Shown piece after piece: positions 47,719 through 57,481 of a stretch of DNA of 64,000 nt. Numbering within the stretch: position 1 is the first letter of the stretch; the number at the start of each line of letters is the position of its first letter. This DNA is from Candidatus Raymondbacteria bacterium RIFOXYA2_FULL_49_16 (GTDB taxonomy: Bacteria > Fibrobacterota > OXYB2-FULL-49-7 > XYB2-FULL-49-35), in the NCBI GenBank assembly GCA_001789205.1, contig MFYT01000096.1, positions 21,503 to 85,502 on the forward strand, in the 5' to 3' direction. Under the pieces are notes generated by a model that made no database searches, had not been told where the DNA came from, and saw nothing but the letters and a program-made list of their open reading frames with translations. The translations under genes were made by a program, and so were the position numbers.

Positions 47719-49034
47719 GCTTCCTCCGGAGAGACTTTGAGCTGCCAATCGCCTGAGTGGCACCTGGTGCATATATAATACCTGGCCTTCTGGGGTTTGA
47801 ACCGTTTCTGGACCGGCTGGCCGCCTCCCATGCCGCTGAATTCAAGTCCCCGGGACGCAACATCGTTCTCCTCTTTGATATGCTGCGCCTGCGGTCCGTG
47901 ACACTGCTCGCACTGCACTCCGGCCATATCACGAGAACTCTCTATGTCCCAAAAACCGTTTTCCTTTTCGTATCCAGTGACATGGCATTCAAGGCACAAA
48001 GGGTTGTACTGGTCGTTGTTCTTTTCCAGGGACTCAATGGCGTGCGCATGGCGGCTGGACCGCCATGACTCGACTATTGTCCGGTGGCATTGGATGCAGG
48101 CTTCGGGTCCGGCATAAATAGGCTGCGCGTCGGCCGGCCTGGGCCATCTTAATTTTGCGTCCTTGAGCCCGGTCTTGTAGCCTTCCATGATTTTATCAAT
48201 ACTGTTCTTCTTCTCGTATTCGGGTCCCAATTGCTGTGAAAAGGTCTTGGGTCCGGCCATGCCGCTGTTCGTAATGCTGAAATTGAGCCCTTGTATGTTG
48301 CGCGTTTCCCGGGTGTCTGAAACCACGAAGCTCTTGTTCACCAGCCTGCCGTCGCTGCTGAAAGAACGCAGGTCAGCGCAGATGACGAGGTCGATGACAG
48401 AGTGTTTCTGCAGGATGGTGTTGAGGACCGGCTCATTTAGATCAGAGAGAAGGATGATGAGCGTCTTTGGCGTCTTTGTGATCCTCTTCAGGACCTTTTC
48501 CGCGGTTTCCCCAGGATCGGCGATACGGACCTTTCCCTTGTCAGCATCCGTGAGTTGGATACGGTCAGAAAGCCCCAATATACTCACTTTGAGCCCCTTG
48601 TAGCCCACCTGGAGCAGGTCAGTAAAAACGGGCTTTCCCAGTTGGTCAGTGATATTGGAGGAAACCAGGGGCAGGCACGCCTTTTTGTTGGTCTCAAGGA
48701 GAAAATCGAGTCCAAGAGCCATCTCATTTGTTGAAACCAGCACCGCTGAATAATTCAGGGGTTTCATGGCGCGCATAAAATATTCAGAAAGCACTTTCTG
48801 TTCGCGACCCTTGGTGGAACAGTAGTTTCCCGCGTCGAGCATGAGAAATTGCCCGTTTTTCTGCTTGTATTCCGAGCAAAAATTGTCTATTCGCGACAGA
48901 CCGCCGCTTGGATGGGCTTTTCAGCCGCAGGGGCCATAGGCCCCTTCACTCTGTCCCGTAAAAATAATGTGGTACGATTCAGCGCCTATCGCCGAACACA
49001 CCAGCAAGCTGGCAAAAAGAATGGTCTTGATCAC
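47691..49034 (-). CDS. Candidate selenoprotein: UshA-like N-terminal region + tetraheme cytochrome c module, in-frame UGA (Sec) at 48921-48923
   Basis: GTG 49034 with AGGAGG RBS; VIKTILFASLLVCSAIGAESYHIIFTGQSEGAYGPCG-U-KAHPSGGLSRIDNFCSEYKQKNGQFLMLDAGNYC...; CIQCH, CLECH, CEQCH, CTRCH. Confidence 0.75.
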
Positions 49035-49050
49035 TGGCCCTACCTCCTGG

Positions 49051-50169
49051 TCATTTTATTGAACATGAAGCGTACTTCAGCATTTTTCCATCGACATAAT
49101 AATAATACCCTTCACCGACGGCAACCCAGGCGCGCACCGTACCGAGAGGCAGGTCGACCAGCGCTGTCTCAGAATTGATCAAGTTGAGTTTAAACAGCTT
49201 GGTCAGGTCTTTTTTCCCGTTTTGCTCGTTGATCAATACGCCGTAGATGTTCTTTTTGTCCGATCCCAATATACGCACATGCTCAGGATTAAAAGGATTG
49301 GGCACCACTTCCTTGATGGCGAACTTGTCACGGTCGAGCACGGTAATTGAATAATAATCATGAAAAAAGAAACAACGTTCATCTCCTAAATAGTACCCGA
49401 AATATTTGGGCAATTTATACGTTATATTATCGGCGGCAAGACTCTGCCGGGTCTTAAGATCGTAAATGGCCGGATTGGGCCCCGAGCGATAGTAGAGATA
49501 GTTGCCGTCGTCGGTAAAGCAATGGAGAACAACGCTGTCGTCCGGGATGACAAACGACTCAATATTGATCATATCGTTATTGGGCAGATGTTCGAGCTCA
49601 ATAGTGACCCGTATTTTCCCCCCTTCAGCCGGTTGAACAATGGGGTTTGAAGTCCAGGTCAAATCCTTGTTTATCTCGGAATTCCTGATACTCGACTTGC
49701 GGTCTATATCGACCCCTGTTTTGGAAATGATGCACAGTTTGCCATAAATATAATACTGGAGACCTTTGCCTGCCCAGCGGCCTGGAGAGCCGGGTTGGAC
49801 CGAAAGTTTTGATTTTACCTGTTCACCAGTCGACACATCGACAAAAAAAACCTTCGCGTCGGGCTGCGGCCCATCGCTGGCCGGCGCGGCCAGTTCGACA
49901 AAGGCGAGGTATTTCTCAAATCCGTCGTTATCGAGGAAACCAATGATACCGGCAACATCGATGGTGTTTTTTAGCCTGCTCCCCTTGGTGAAAAGACTGA
50001 CCGCAGTCTTTGCATTCCCGATCTTTTGGCAGACCGCAGTAATTTTGGCGTCTTTCCCGATAAATATTTTGTCCACTGTTCCGGAAAGATTGAGGATAGT
50101 CTCTTCCGAGAACAGGACTGAAGCGGCGATAAGCATGGATACGGCAAAAAAATAAAGCTTCATAATCAT
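49051..50169 (-). CDS. Hypothetical secreted beta-propeller-like protein
   Basis: Signal peptide; repeated short beta-like segments. Confidence 0.55.
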   Translation of the reverse strand: MIMKLYFFAVSMLIAASVLFSEETILNLSGTVDKIFIGKDAKITAVCQKIGNAKTAVSLFTKGSRLKNTIDVAGIIGFLDNDGFEKYLAFVELAAPASDGPQPDAKVFFVDVSTGEQVKSKLSVQPGSPGRWAGKGLQYYIYGKLCIISKTGVDIDRKSSIRNSEINKDLTWTSNPIVQPAEGGKIRVTIELEHLPNNDMINIESFVIPDDSVVLHCFTDDGNYLYYRSGPNPAIYDLKTRQSLAADNITYKLPKYFGYYLGDERCFFFHDYYSITVLDRDKFAIKEVVPNPFNPEHVRILGSDKKNIYGVLINEQNGKKDLTKLFKLNLINSETALVDLPLGTVRAWVAVGEGYYYYVDGKMLKYASCSIK

Positions 50170-50233
50170 CTCCCGTTTGACAAAAAAAATACGTTTTGCC
50201 CAAGGGAAATTTCAATACAAAGCGCCCGCGCCG

Positions 50234-53038
50234 CTACCGTATGGGCAGAACTGTTCGAAATCCAACAAGGCTGCTTTTCCAGTTTGGCAGGCCAAATTCC
50301 CGATTCATGGCCCTGACCGCGTTCACCGGGTTTTGCCAGCTGCCGCCGCGAATGACTTTGGCAAACCCTGTTGCCGGCCCTATTGGATCGTCCTGCTGTC
50401 CTGAATTATAGGCGCCATACCAATCATTGCACCACTCCCACACATTGCCTGCCATATCATAGAGGGAATCGCTATTGGGCTCTTTGGTCCGTACTTGCAC
50501 TGTCGAAGCGCGGCCATACACCGCATAGGCACCCGCGACAGTGGTGTCATTCCCCCAGAAATAAAGTTTGGAAGTATCTGACGCATTGTTGGCACGGCAG
50601 GCAAATTCCCACTCAGCTTCAGTGGGCAGCCGATACCCCATGATGCCATAATCGATGGCAAGGTCCGTGAGTCCGGTACAGCCATTGCCCGGTATGCCAT
50701 CAATATGCGAATAGGAGTACACGGTATCGAGTCCGGATTGCTTGCTCTTTGCGTTGCAATAGAGCAACGCGTCGAACCAGGTGACGCTCTCAACCGGATA
50801 GGGCTGGGTAGGATGGGGAAACGTGGAGGGATTAACTCCCATAAGAGTACTATAAGCGCTCTGGATCACCTCTGTACTGTCGATACGGAAAGACAATAGA
50901 TTGACCGTGCGTACCGGAGCCTCATCAGATTCTCCCCGGACCGTGCCCATAAAAAACGTTCCCTGATCGACCAGTACCATAGTGGTCTGGATTGAGGTTA
51001 CAATCAATGTGTCAACCGCGGCATTGCCATCGTTGTCAGTAACGCGCAGTACGCAAACGTATTGCAGTACGGAATCGGGCATGATAAACGAAATCGTTCC
51101 ATCCACGCTTGCTACAAACGAGCCTGTGTTGCCAAGGTCCCACGCGTACGCGCTGATCGTACCATAGACATCAGCGCCGCTCCCCAAAAGATTGACAGTC
51201 TCGTTTCGCGCGGCGAGCTTGTCCTGCCCGGCATGGGCGACAGGCGGATCGAGAACAACAGTTACGCCAACCTGTCCTGAAACAGTGTCACCCTCTGAAC
51301 AGATAATGCGCAAAACGCAGACATAGGGAGAATCGGGAAGCGACGGCGCCACGATATCAGTATCAGCGTGCGAGATATGCGTGAATGTTCCGGAGACGCC
51401 AATATCCCACTCATACCGGTCCACAGTACTACCCGTGCGCATGACAATGGCTGGACGCAGCCGTACCGTATCGTTTATTGAGACCGTGGTATCGTGACCC
51501 GCGGAGAATGAAACCACGGAAGGATGCTGGACCTCAATGTTCCAGGAAAGAGAGGCCGTGGCATTGGAGTCGTCGCGTACCTGGACAGTAATGGCATTGA
51601 ATCCTACATTGTCGTTCTTGGGCAGCCAGGTAATGATGCCGGTGATACTATCAATGACCATGCGAGCTGGTCCCCTCGTAATACTGTACCGCTGATGGTC
51701 GCCCTGGTCAAGGTCCATCGCTTCTACAGTATCGGCATATGTCTGACCGGCAAGAATTCTGTTTGTCATGTTCGCGGGCAGGGTCAAAAAAACCGGGGCG
51801 ACATTAAAATCCGGATTAAAAACCGTGATTGTCCAGGCAACTGAATCATACGCCCCGTCCTGGTCCTGGACCTTCGCATAGACCGTATGAATGCCAGTAT
51901 CAGCCACTGTAGGTATCCAGGCAATGGTAGTGTTGTCAACCAGCATGAGGGGCGGGCTAACCGAATAGGTCAGTACGTTGAATGAATCGCGGTCCGTGGC
52001 CTCAAGGACCCTGGTATATGTATCACCCGCTTTGATAAGCCCGGCAAGGTTGCTCGCGCCAACCCTGAACACCGGCGTATGATTGACCGTATCAACATAA
52101 TTCGCATTATAATAAATCCGGATGGTCCGGACGCCATCGTTGCGCCACGGAGTATTGTCCAGGGCGGTAAAAACAAAGAGATTGGCGCCATTGGAGAGAA
52201 TGATGCCATCCTGTTGCCAGTAATTTCCGGAAAGCGTGAGGGCGGAATCATTCATGGTCAGGGAATAAATCCCGTTGGTGTCGCTGGCCAGGCCATAGAT
52301 GCTGATCACCCTCTGCGCTGACGTATCAATCGACCTGTGTGAAATCACGGTTATGACCGGTCCCGTGGTATCTGCAATCGGCGTGGTCACGGCAACCACA
52401 GGGGAATACGCCGAAACCCCGCCTACATTGGCCGCACTGATACGATAACGGTACGAAACACCAGGTAGAAGTCCGCTGTCTGTAAATGCCATGGCAACGC
52501 CTGAACCCCAGGCCGTATATTGGCCCGATGAACCCTGCCGCCGTTCCACGACAAACGAATCCGTGGTCCGGGTGCGCATCTCCCATCGCAGAAAAACACG
52601 GTCGAAATCGAAGAGCTGGGCTTGGAGATTTATAGGTGCGACAGGAGGCAGCAGATGGACCGTCACTTCGGCCGATGCCTCACCGCGCTCAAGGTCCGAT
52701 TGCATGGTTGATCCGCGATAAATGACGTTACCTGCCGAATCAAGTCCCTCGACAGTGACAGTGATGTCTATGCCATACGGCAGTTCGGGAAGCGACCCAT
52801 TGTGGGAGGTAAAGGCATAGCTCCTGACGACCGTGTATTCGAGATCAGGAGATTCGATGATGACCCGGACAGTGTCCACCAGCAGCGGCGCAACCGTATC
52901 CCCCCCATCCATCCAAGCAATGCTGATTGAAAGGTTTGTCTCCATTTCAACTGAATCCGGCCGCTGTTTCTGACAGCCCATAGGAACAAACATGGCCGTT
53001 AGCAGGCATAGGATAAAAAGAAAAAGCGGTTTTACCAT
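50234..53038 (-). CDS. Large lipoprotein: Fn3/PKD/cadherin-like domains + SUMF1-like C-terminus
   Basis: MVKPLFLFILCLLTAMFVPMGCQK; GTFFMGTVRGESDEAPVRTVNL...RLPTEAEWEFACRA...NVWEWCNDWYG. Confidence 0.85.
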   Translation of the reverse strand: MVKPLFLFILCLLTAMFVPMGCQKQRPDSVEMETNLSISIAWMDGGDTVAPLLVDTVRVIIESPDLEYTVVRSYAFTSHNGSLPELPYGIDITVTVEGLDSAGNVIYRGSTMQSDLERGEASAEVTVHLLPPVAPINLQAQLFDFDRVFLRWEMRTRTTDSFVVERRQGSSGQYTAWGSGVAMAFTDSGLLPGVSYRYRISAANVGGVSAYSPVVAVTTPIADTTGPVITVISHRSIDTSAQRVISIYGLASDTNGIYSLTMNDSALTLSGNYWQQDGIILSNGANLFVFTALDNTPWRNDGVRTIRIYYNANYVDTVNHTPVFRVGASNLAGLIKAGDTYTRVLEATDRDSFNVLTYSVSPPLMLVDNTTIAWIPTVADTGIHTVYAKVQDQDGAYDSVAWTITVFNPDFNVAPVFLTLPANMTNRILAGQTYADTVEAMDLDQGDHQRYSITRGPARMVIDSITGIITWLPKNDNVGFNAITVQVRDDSNATASLSWNIEVQHPSVVSFSAGHDTTVSINDTVRLRPAIVMRTGSTVDRYEWDIGVSGTFTHISHADTDIVAPSLPDSPYVCVLRIICSEGDTVSGQVGVTVVLDPPVAHAGQDKLAARNETVNLLGSGADVYGTISAYAWDLGNTGSFVASVDGTISFIMPDSVLQYVCVLRVTDNDGNAAVDTLIVTSIQTTMVLVDQGTFFMGTVRGESDEAPVRTVNLLSFRIDSTEVIQSAYSTLMGVNPSTFPHPTQPYPVESVTWFDALLYCNAKSKQSGLDTVYSYSHIDGIPGNGCTGLTDLAIDYGIMGYRLPTEAEWEFACRANNASDTSKLYFWGNDTTVAGAYAVYGRASTVQVRTKEPNSDSLYDMAGNVWEWCNDWYGAYNSGQQDDPIGPATGFAKVIRGGSWQNPVNAVRAMNREFGLPNWKSSLVGFRTVLPIR

Positions 53039-53688
53039 GAGAGATCGATGTTGGTCTGGCTGGTAGGTGAAGGTTCGGGTTCTGGTTTCAGGGCCGCATT
53101 TATGGTAAAGTATGAAAAAGTGACTATGGCCGCGCCAATGGCCATCCACTTCAGACTGTTGCTGAACCGCGGCTTCTGCGACCCGGACGCACGCTCCGCG
53201 CTGGTTTCCTGTTGAATGCCTGAAAGGCCCCTGGCCAATTCAGGAAGCGCGGTCTGCCTGATAGCGCTTTCATTGTTGGGGCACGACACCTTGGCCTCGG
53301 CTATCATCTCAGCCATCTCAACGTCGAAGAGCCCCGCCTGAAAAAAAATATTGTTGTCTATAAACCGCGCGCGTGTAAGCACCACGAGCGTAACACCGAT
53401 CCGCGAGCCAAAATAACTGGCGCTCGACGGATTATAGAGTACACTGCGCGACATGTCCTTCAGTTCTGGACTGGACAATACCGAATCTTCGGCGGTCATG
53501 GCATATTTGCCGGTCTTTGAGAGTTCATTCCACAACGCATCGCGTATGTCTCCGGCTGAGAGGCCGTTCGCGTCGCTGGCGCCACCTATAAATTGGGCCT
53601 CATTCACAAAAAGCGCCTCGTTTTCCGCTGACCAGACCGCGGAAACCAGCGTAAAGAAAACACAAAGAACACCGCTAAAAACAGCCAT
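53032..53688 (-). CDS. Hypothetical secreted/membrane protein
   Basis: Signal peptide and C-terminal TM segment. Confidence 0.6.
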   Translation of the reverse strand: MAVFSGVLCVFFTLVSAVWSAENEALFVNEAQFIGGASDANGLSAGDIRDALWNELSKTGKYAMTAEDSVLSSPELKDMSRSVLYNPSSASYFGSRIGVTLVVLTRARFIDNNIFFQAGLFDVEMAEMIAEAKVSCPNNESAIRQTALPELARGLSGIQQETSAERASGSQKPRFSNSLKWMAIGAAIVTFSYFTINAALKPEPEPSPTSQTNIDLSW

Positions 53689-53762
53689 GGTATGTCCTTA
53701 GTAAAGATATATATAACATCAGCCAATTGCAAGCGGCGAAAGGGAACAATTATCTTTTAACC

Positions 53763-56363
53763 ATGCATCAAGAATCTAACGGTTTGAGCACCGGTCTTTT
53801 CGGCCTGGACAGCATCCTCAAAGGGGTTTTGAGCGGCGACAATATTGTCTGGCAGATAGACTCAATCGATGACTACCAGGCATTTGTGACTCCTTTTGTC
53901 GAAGGGGCGCGAACAACGGAAAGAAAACTGGTCTATTTCCGCTTTGCGCAAAATCATGAATTGCTGGGCGTTGAAGAAAACACCGAAACCGTACGTCTGC
54001 ATCCGGAGAACGGGTTCGATCATTTTATTTCTGAAATTTTCGCGGTCATCGAGAAAAATGGCAAAGGCGTCTATTATGTCTTTGACTGTCTGACTGATCT
54101 CAGCGTTGACTGGTACAGTGATCGCATGCTGGGAAATTTTTTCATGCTCACCTGTCCCTACCTCCACAAATACGACACGGTCGCCTATTTCTCCCTGTTG
54201 CAAAACCACCATTCGTCCCATGCCACTGACGGCATCAACGCGACCGCCCAGATTATTCTCGACGTCTACCGGGACAAAAATAAATTTTACGTGCACCCGC
54301 AGAAGGTCCTGAAACGCTACTCCCCCACCATGTATATGCTGCATGAATGGGACAAAAACCTTTTCAAACCTATTAACTGCAGCGCCACAATCTCTGAAAT
54401 CCTTTCCGGCGTCCCCCAGCCCTGGCTCGATTTCACTATTCACAGACTTGGCATCTGGACCAGGACCTTTGCCGAGGCGGAGGAGATTTGCGAGGACAAG
54501 GCTGCCGGACGAACGGCAACATCTGACGCTGAACGGTATTTCCAGCGGATCCTCCGTATGGCGGTAACCAGGGACCCCAAGCACCTTGAGCTTGCCCAGA
54601 AATTTTTCGACCTTGCCGACCTGCTCAACATCAGGAAACGGATGATCGGTACCGGACTCATCGGCGGCAAAGCGCTCGGTATGCTGCTAGCGCGCGCCAT
54701 TCTCGATAAGTCCGGCGTCCTCTGGCGCGGACGGCTCGAAGCGCACGACTCCTTCTTCATTGGGTCCGATGTCTTCTACACCTACCTGGTACAAAACGGG
54801 TGCTGGTGGGACCGCCACAAACTCAAGGACCCGGAACTATACATTGACCGGGCCGAGGAAGCGCAGGAACGCATGCTCTCCGGCTCATTCCCCGAATACA
54901 TTAAAAAGCAATTCATTGAAATGCTCAACTATTTCGGCCAATCCCCCATCATCGTGCGATCAAGCAGCTTGCTCGAGGATAACTTTGGCAATGCTTTCCC
55001 GGGAAAATATGAAAGCGTCTTCTGCACCAACCAGGGAACGCCCATTGAACGGCTCGAATCCTTTATCGCCGCGGTCCGCACCATTTACGCCAGCTCAATG
55101 AGCCGCGAGGCACTCCACTACCGCGCCAGGCACGGCCTGCTCGAAAAAGAGGAGCAGATGGCCCTCATTGTTCAGCGCGTGTCCGGTACAACGTACGGTT
55201 CGCTCTTTTTCCCCCACCTGGCGGGCGTCGCCTATTCGTATAACCCGTATGTGTGGGACAAAGCAATTGACCCTGCGGCAGGGGTCATGCGTCTTGTGTT
55301 CGGGTTGGGCACACGCGCGGTGGACCATACCTATCACGACTATACCCGGATTGTCGCGCTGAACGAACCTTTCAAGCGGCCCGAAAGCGCTGAAGGCATA
55401 CGTAAATTCTCGCAGCACCGCGTGGATGTACTCGACCTGCGGGCGGGCCAGCTGGTCTCTAGCAATGTTGATGATATTGTAAAAGAGGTCCCTGAAGTCC
55501 CGATCTCAATTTTTTCCAGCTACGACGAATCGCTTCCTCCTGAAAAGGCGCGCCTGGCGCCGGTACTCACCTTCGACCCGCTGCTCACAAATACGGAATT
55601 CATCCAAGACATGCGTCTGCTCATCCAGACCCTCCGCGACGCGCTCCACTATCCCTTTGACATAGAGTTTACCGCGAATTTCCTGGACGACGGTTCGTAC
55701 AGGATCAACCTGGTCCAATGCAGGCCTTTTTACGTGAAGGAATTATGCAAAATACCCCCGCCCTCTGTCAACATACGGAAAGAGAACATCTTTCTCGAAA
55801 CGCTCGGTCCCATCATCGGCAGAAGCATCAATACATCAATCGACAGGCTGCTCTATGTGGCGCCGTCTGAATACGGCCAGATGAAAATTAATGACCGCTA
55901 TGCGCTCGCAAGAGTCATCGGCCAGCTGATAAAAAAGGACAACAGCGACCGGAACAAAATCATCATGCTTGTTGGTCCGGGCAGATGGGGCACCACCACT
56001 CCCTCGCTGGGCGTGCCGGTCGCCTTTGCCGATATAAATACCGTATCGGTCATCTGTGAAATCGAGAGCATGAATGAATACATTTCCCCCGACCTCTCCC
56101 TGGGAACCCACTTTTTCAACGACCTGGTGGAATCCGAGATTGTGTATATGGGCCTCTTTCCGGGCGACAATGGAACGATCTTCAACGAAAAAGTCATATC
56201 CGCGCTTCCCAACATGGCGCCGGACATCCTGCACGACACCGCGCGCTGGGCCCATGTGCTCTGGTACGCGGACGGCGCGCACCTGCCCGGCAACAGTGAA
56301 TTCTACGTGCATATCGACACGCTCAAACAGCACGGCATCTGCTTTGTTGACCGCAAGGGCTGA
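53763..56363 (+). CDS. PEP/pyruvate-binding (pyruvate phosphate dikinase N-terminal-like) protein with KaiC-like N-terminal region
   Basis: GLFGLDSILKGVLSGDNIVWQID; RSSSLLEDNFGNAFPGKYESVF; DIEFTANFLDDGSYRINLVQCRPF. Confidence 0.75.
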   Translation: MHQESNGLSTGLFGLDSILKGVLSGDNIVWQIDSIDDYQAFVTPFVEGARTTERKLVYFRFAQNHELLGVEENTETVRLHPENGFDHFISEIFAVIEKNGKGVYYVFDCLTDLSVDWYSDRMLGNFFMLTCPYLHKYDTVAYFSLLQNHHSSHATDGINATAQIILDVYRDKNKFYVHPQKVLKRYSPTMYMLHEWDKNLFKPINCSATISEILSGVPQPWLDFTIHRLGIWTRTFAEAEEICEDKAAGRTATSDAERYFQRILRMAVTRDPKHLELAQKFFDLADLLNIRKRMIGTGLIGGKALGMLLARAILDKSGVLWRGRLEAHDSFFIGSDVFYTYLVQNGCWWDRHKLKDPELYIDRAEEAQERMLSGSFPEYIKKQFIEMLNYFGQSPIIVRSSSLLEDNFGNAFPGKYESVFCTNQGTPIERLESFIAAVRTIYASSMSREALHYRARHGLLEKEEQMALIVQRVSGTTYGSLFFPHLAGVAYSYNPYVWDKAIDPAAGVMRLVFGLGTRAVDHTYHDYTRIVALNEPFKRPESAEGIRKFSQHRVDVLDLRAGQLVSSNVDDIVKEVPEVPISIFSSYDESLPPEKARLAPVLTFDPLLTNTEFIQDMRLLIQTLRDALHYPFDIEFTANFLDDGSYRINLVQCRPFYVKELCKIPPPSVNIRKENIFLETLGPIIGRSINTSIDRLLYVAPSEYGQMKINDRYALARVIGQLIKKDNSDRNKIIMLVGPGRWGTTTPSLGVPVAFADINTVSVICEIESMNEYISPDLSLGTHFFNDLVESEIVYMGLFPGDNGTIFNEKVISALPNMAPDILHDTARWAHVLWYADGAHLPGNSEFYVHIDTLKQHGICFVDRKG

Positions 56364-56407
56364 CACCAGTTATTTTAGTATGATAGCCATCAGGAAAGGA
56401 ACTGTCC

Positions 56408-56740
56408 ATGCCGTTATTTTCAGATGAGGAAAAAGCGATCCTGCAACAGGCGCTGAGCATGTATGTGCAGATTATCCAACAGCGCTATCCGCAGCAAGAG
56501 GTTGAAAAAGTGCTTGAAACTGCCCAGGGCATCCTGGAAAAAGCCATGTCCCCTGACGAAGGAGGCGCTGCGCCTGCCGCCAAACCCCGGGGAATATCTG
56601 ACGAATGGTTCGAATCCTGCTGCAAGCAATGCGAAAAGCTGGACGCTGGCGGCAAGTGTCTCGACAAAATAACGGAAAAATTCCCGGGCAAATGCGACCC
56701 TATCCTTAAATACGAACGTAAAAAACTGCTGAAAAAATAG
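56408..56740 (+). CDS. Hypothetical Cys-containing protein
   Basis: ESCCKQCEKLDAGGKCLDKI. Confidence 0.6.
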   Translation: MPLFSDEEKAILQQALSMYVQIIQQRYPQQEVEKVLETAQGILEKAMSPDEGGAAPAAKPRGISDEWFESCCKQCEKLDAGGKCLDKITEKFPGKCDPILKYERKKLLKK

Positions 56741-56742
56741 CC

Positions 56743-57240
56743 ATGTTCGATAAACTGGACCCCCGGCTTGTGGAAATGATACGGAACACCACCCGTATCC
56801 TTCGCAAACCCTATACCGGCATCATCGCCGGATATCATAAGCTGCCCTATGTGCTCATAGGCCCGGACAGCGCGCGGAAAAACAGTTCCATTGAAATACG
56901 CGGCCGCATCCACGTGTCGCCAAAACTCATATTCACGCCCAACCCCGAAAACCCCACCCTGGGCGAAATCTTCGAGAAGGAATTGATGAACCAGCAACTG
57001 GTGGGAAGGGTCTTTTCGTTCCTCTATTCATCACGGTACAGCAACCTGAAGGTGCAGAACGAAGACCTGAAGATTGAGCTAAGCGAGGACGACGCGCCAA
57101 CGCACGAGCACACAGTACTTGATGAAATGCTGAGACGGGAAGTGGTCGATACCGCGGTCGTCGGCTGTCCCGATATCCAGTACTATCCCATTTCGCTAGA
57201 ACGGCTGATTCAGGAAATTCTGGATAAGGAATTCAAATAG
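56743..57240 (+). CDS. Hypothetical protein
   Basis: 165-aa ORF directly following 56740. Confidence 0.6.
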   Translation: MFDKLDPRLVEMIRNTTRILRKPYTGIIAGYHKLPYVLIGPDSARKNSSIEIRGRIHVSPKLIFTPNPENPTLGEIFEKELMNQQLVGRVFSFLYSSRYSNLKVQNEDLKIELSEDDAPTHEHTVLDEMLRREVVDTAVVGCPDIQYYPISLERLIQEILDKEFK

Positions 57241-57286
57241 CCTTTTTACCATACGGTGAGCGCCGTTGAACCGTGCGGTTATCCAG

Positions 57287-57478
57287 TTACTGCGCCTGGA
57301 AAAACCTGCTATCCGTGCCTGTGCGGCCAATGACAAACCGCACCTGCTTGCCGCACCGCGGACAAGCGCCCCAATACCCATTTTCAGCCTTATTCACATA
57401 GATACGCTGGTACACGTTGCAGCAGGCGAAATGGACGCCGACAAACCGGCGCTTGCCCTTTTTTTCCTCTTCCGCCAT
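57287..57478 (-). CDS. Small zinc-ribbon protein
   Basis: FACCNVYQRIYVNKAENGYWGACPRCGKQVRFVIG. Confidence 0.55.
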   Translation of the reverse strand: MAEEEKKGKRRFVGVHFACCNVYQRIYVNKAENGYWGACPRCGKQVRFVIGRTGTDSRFFQAQ

Positions 57479-57481
57479 GGT

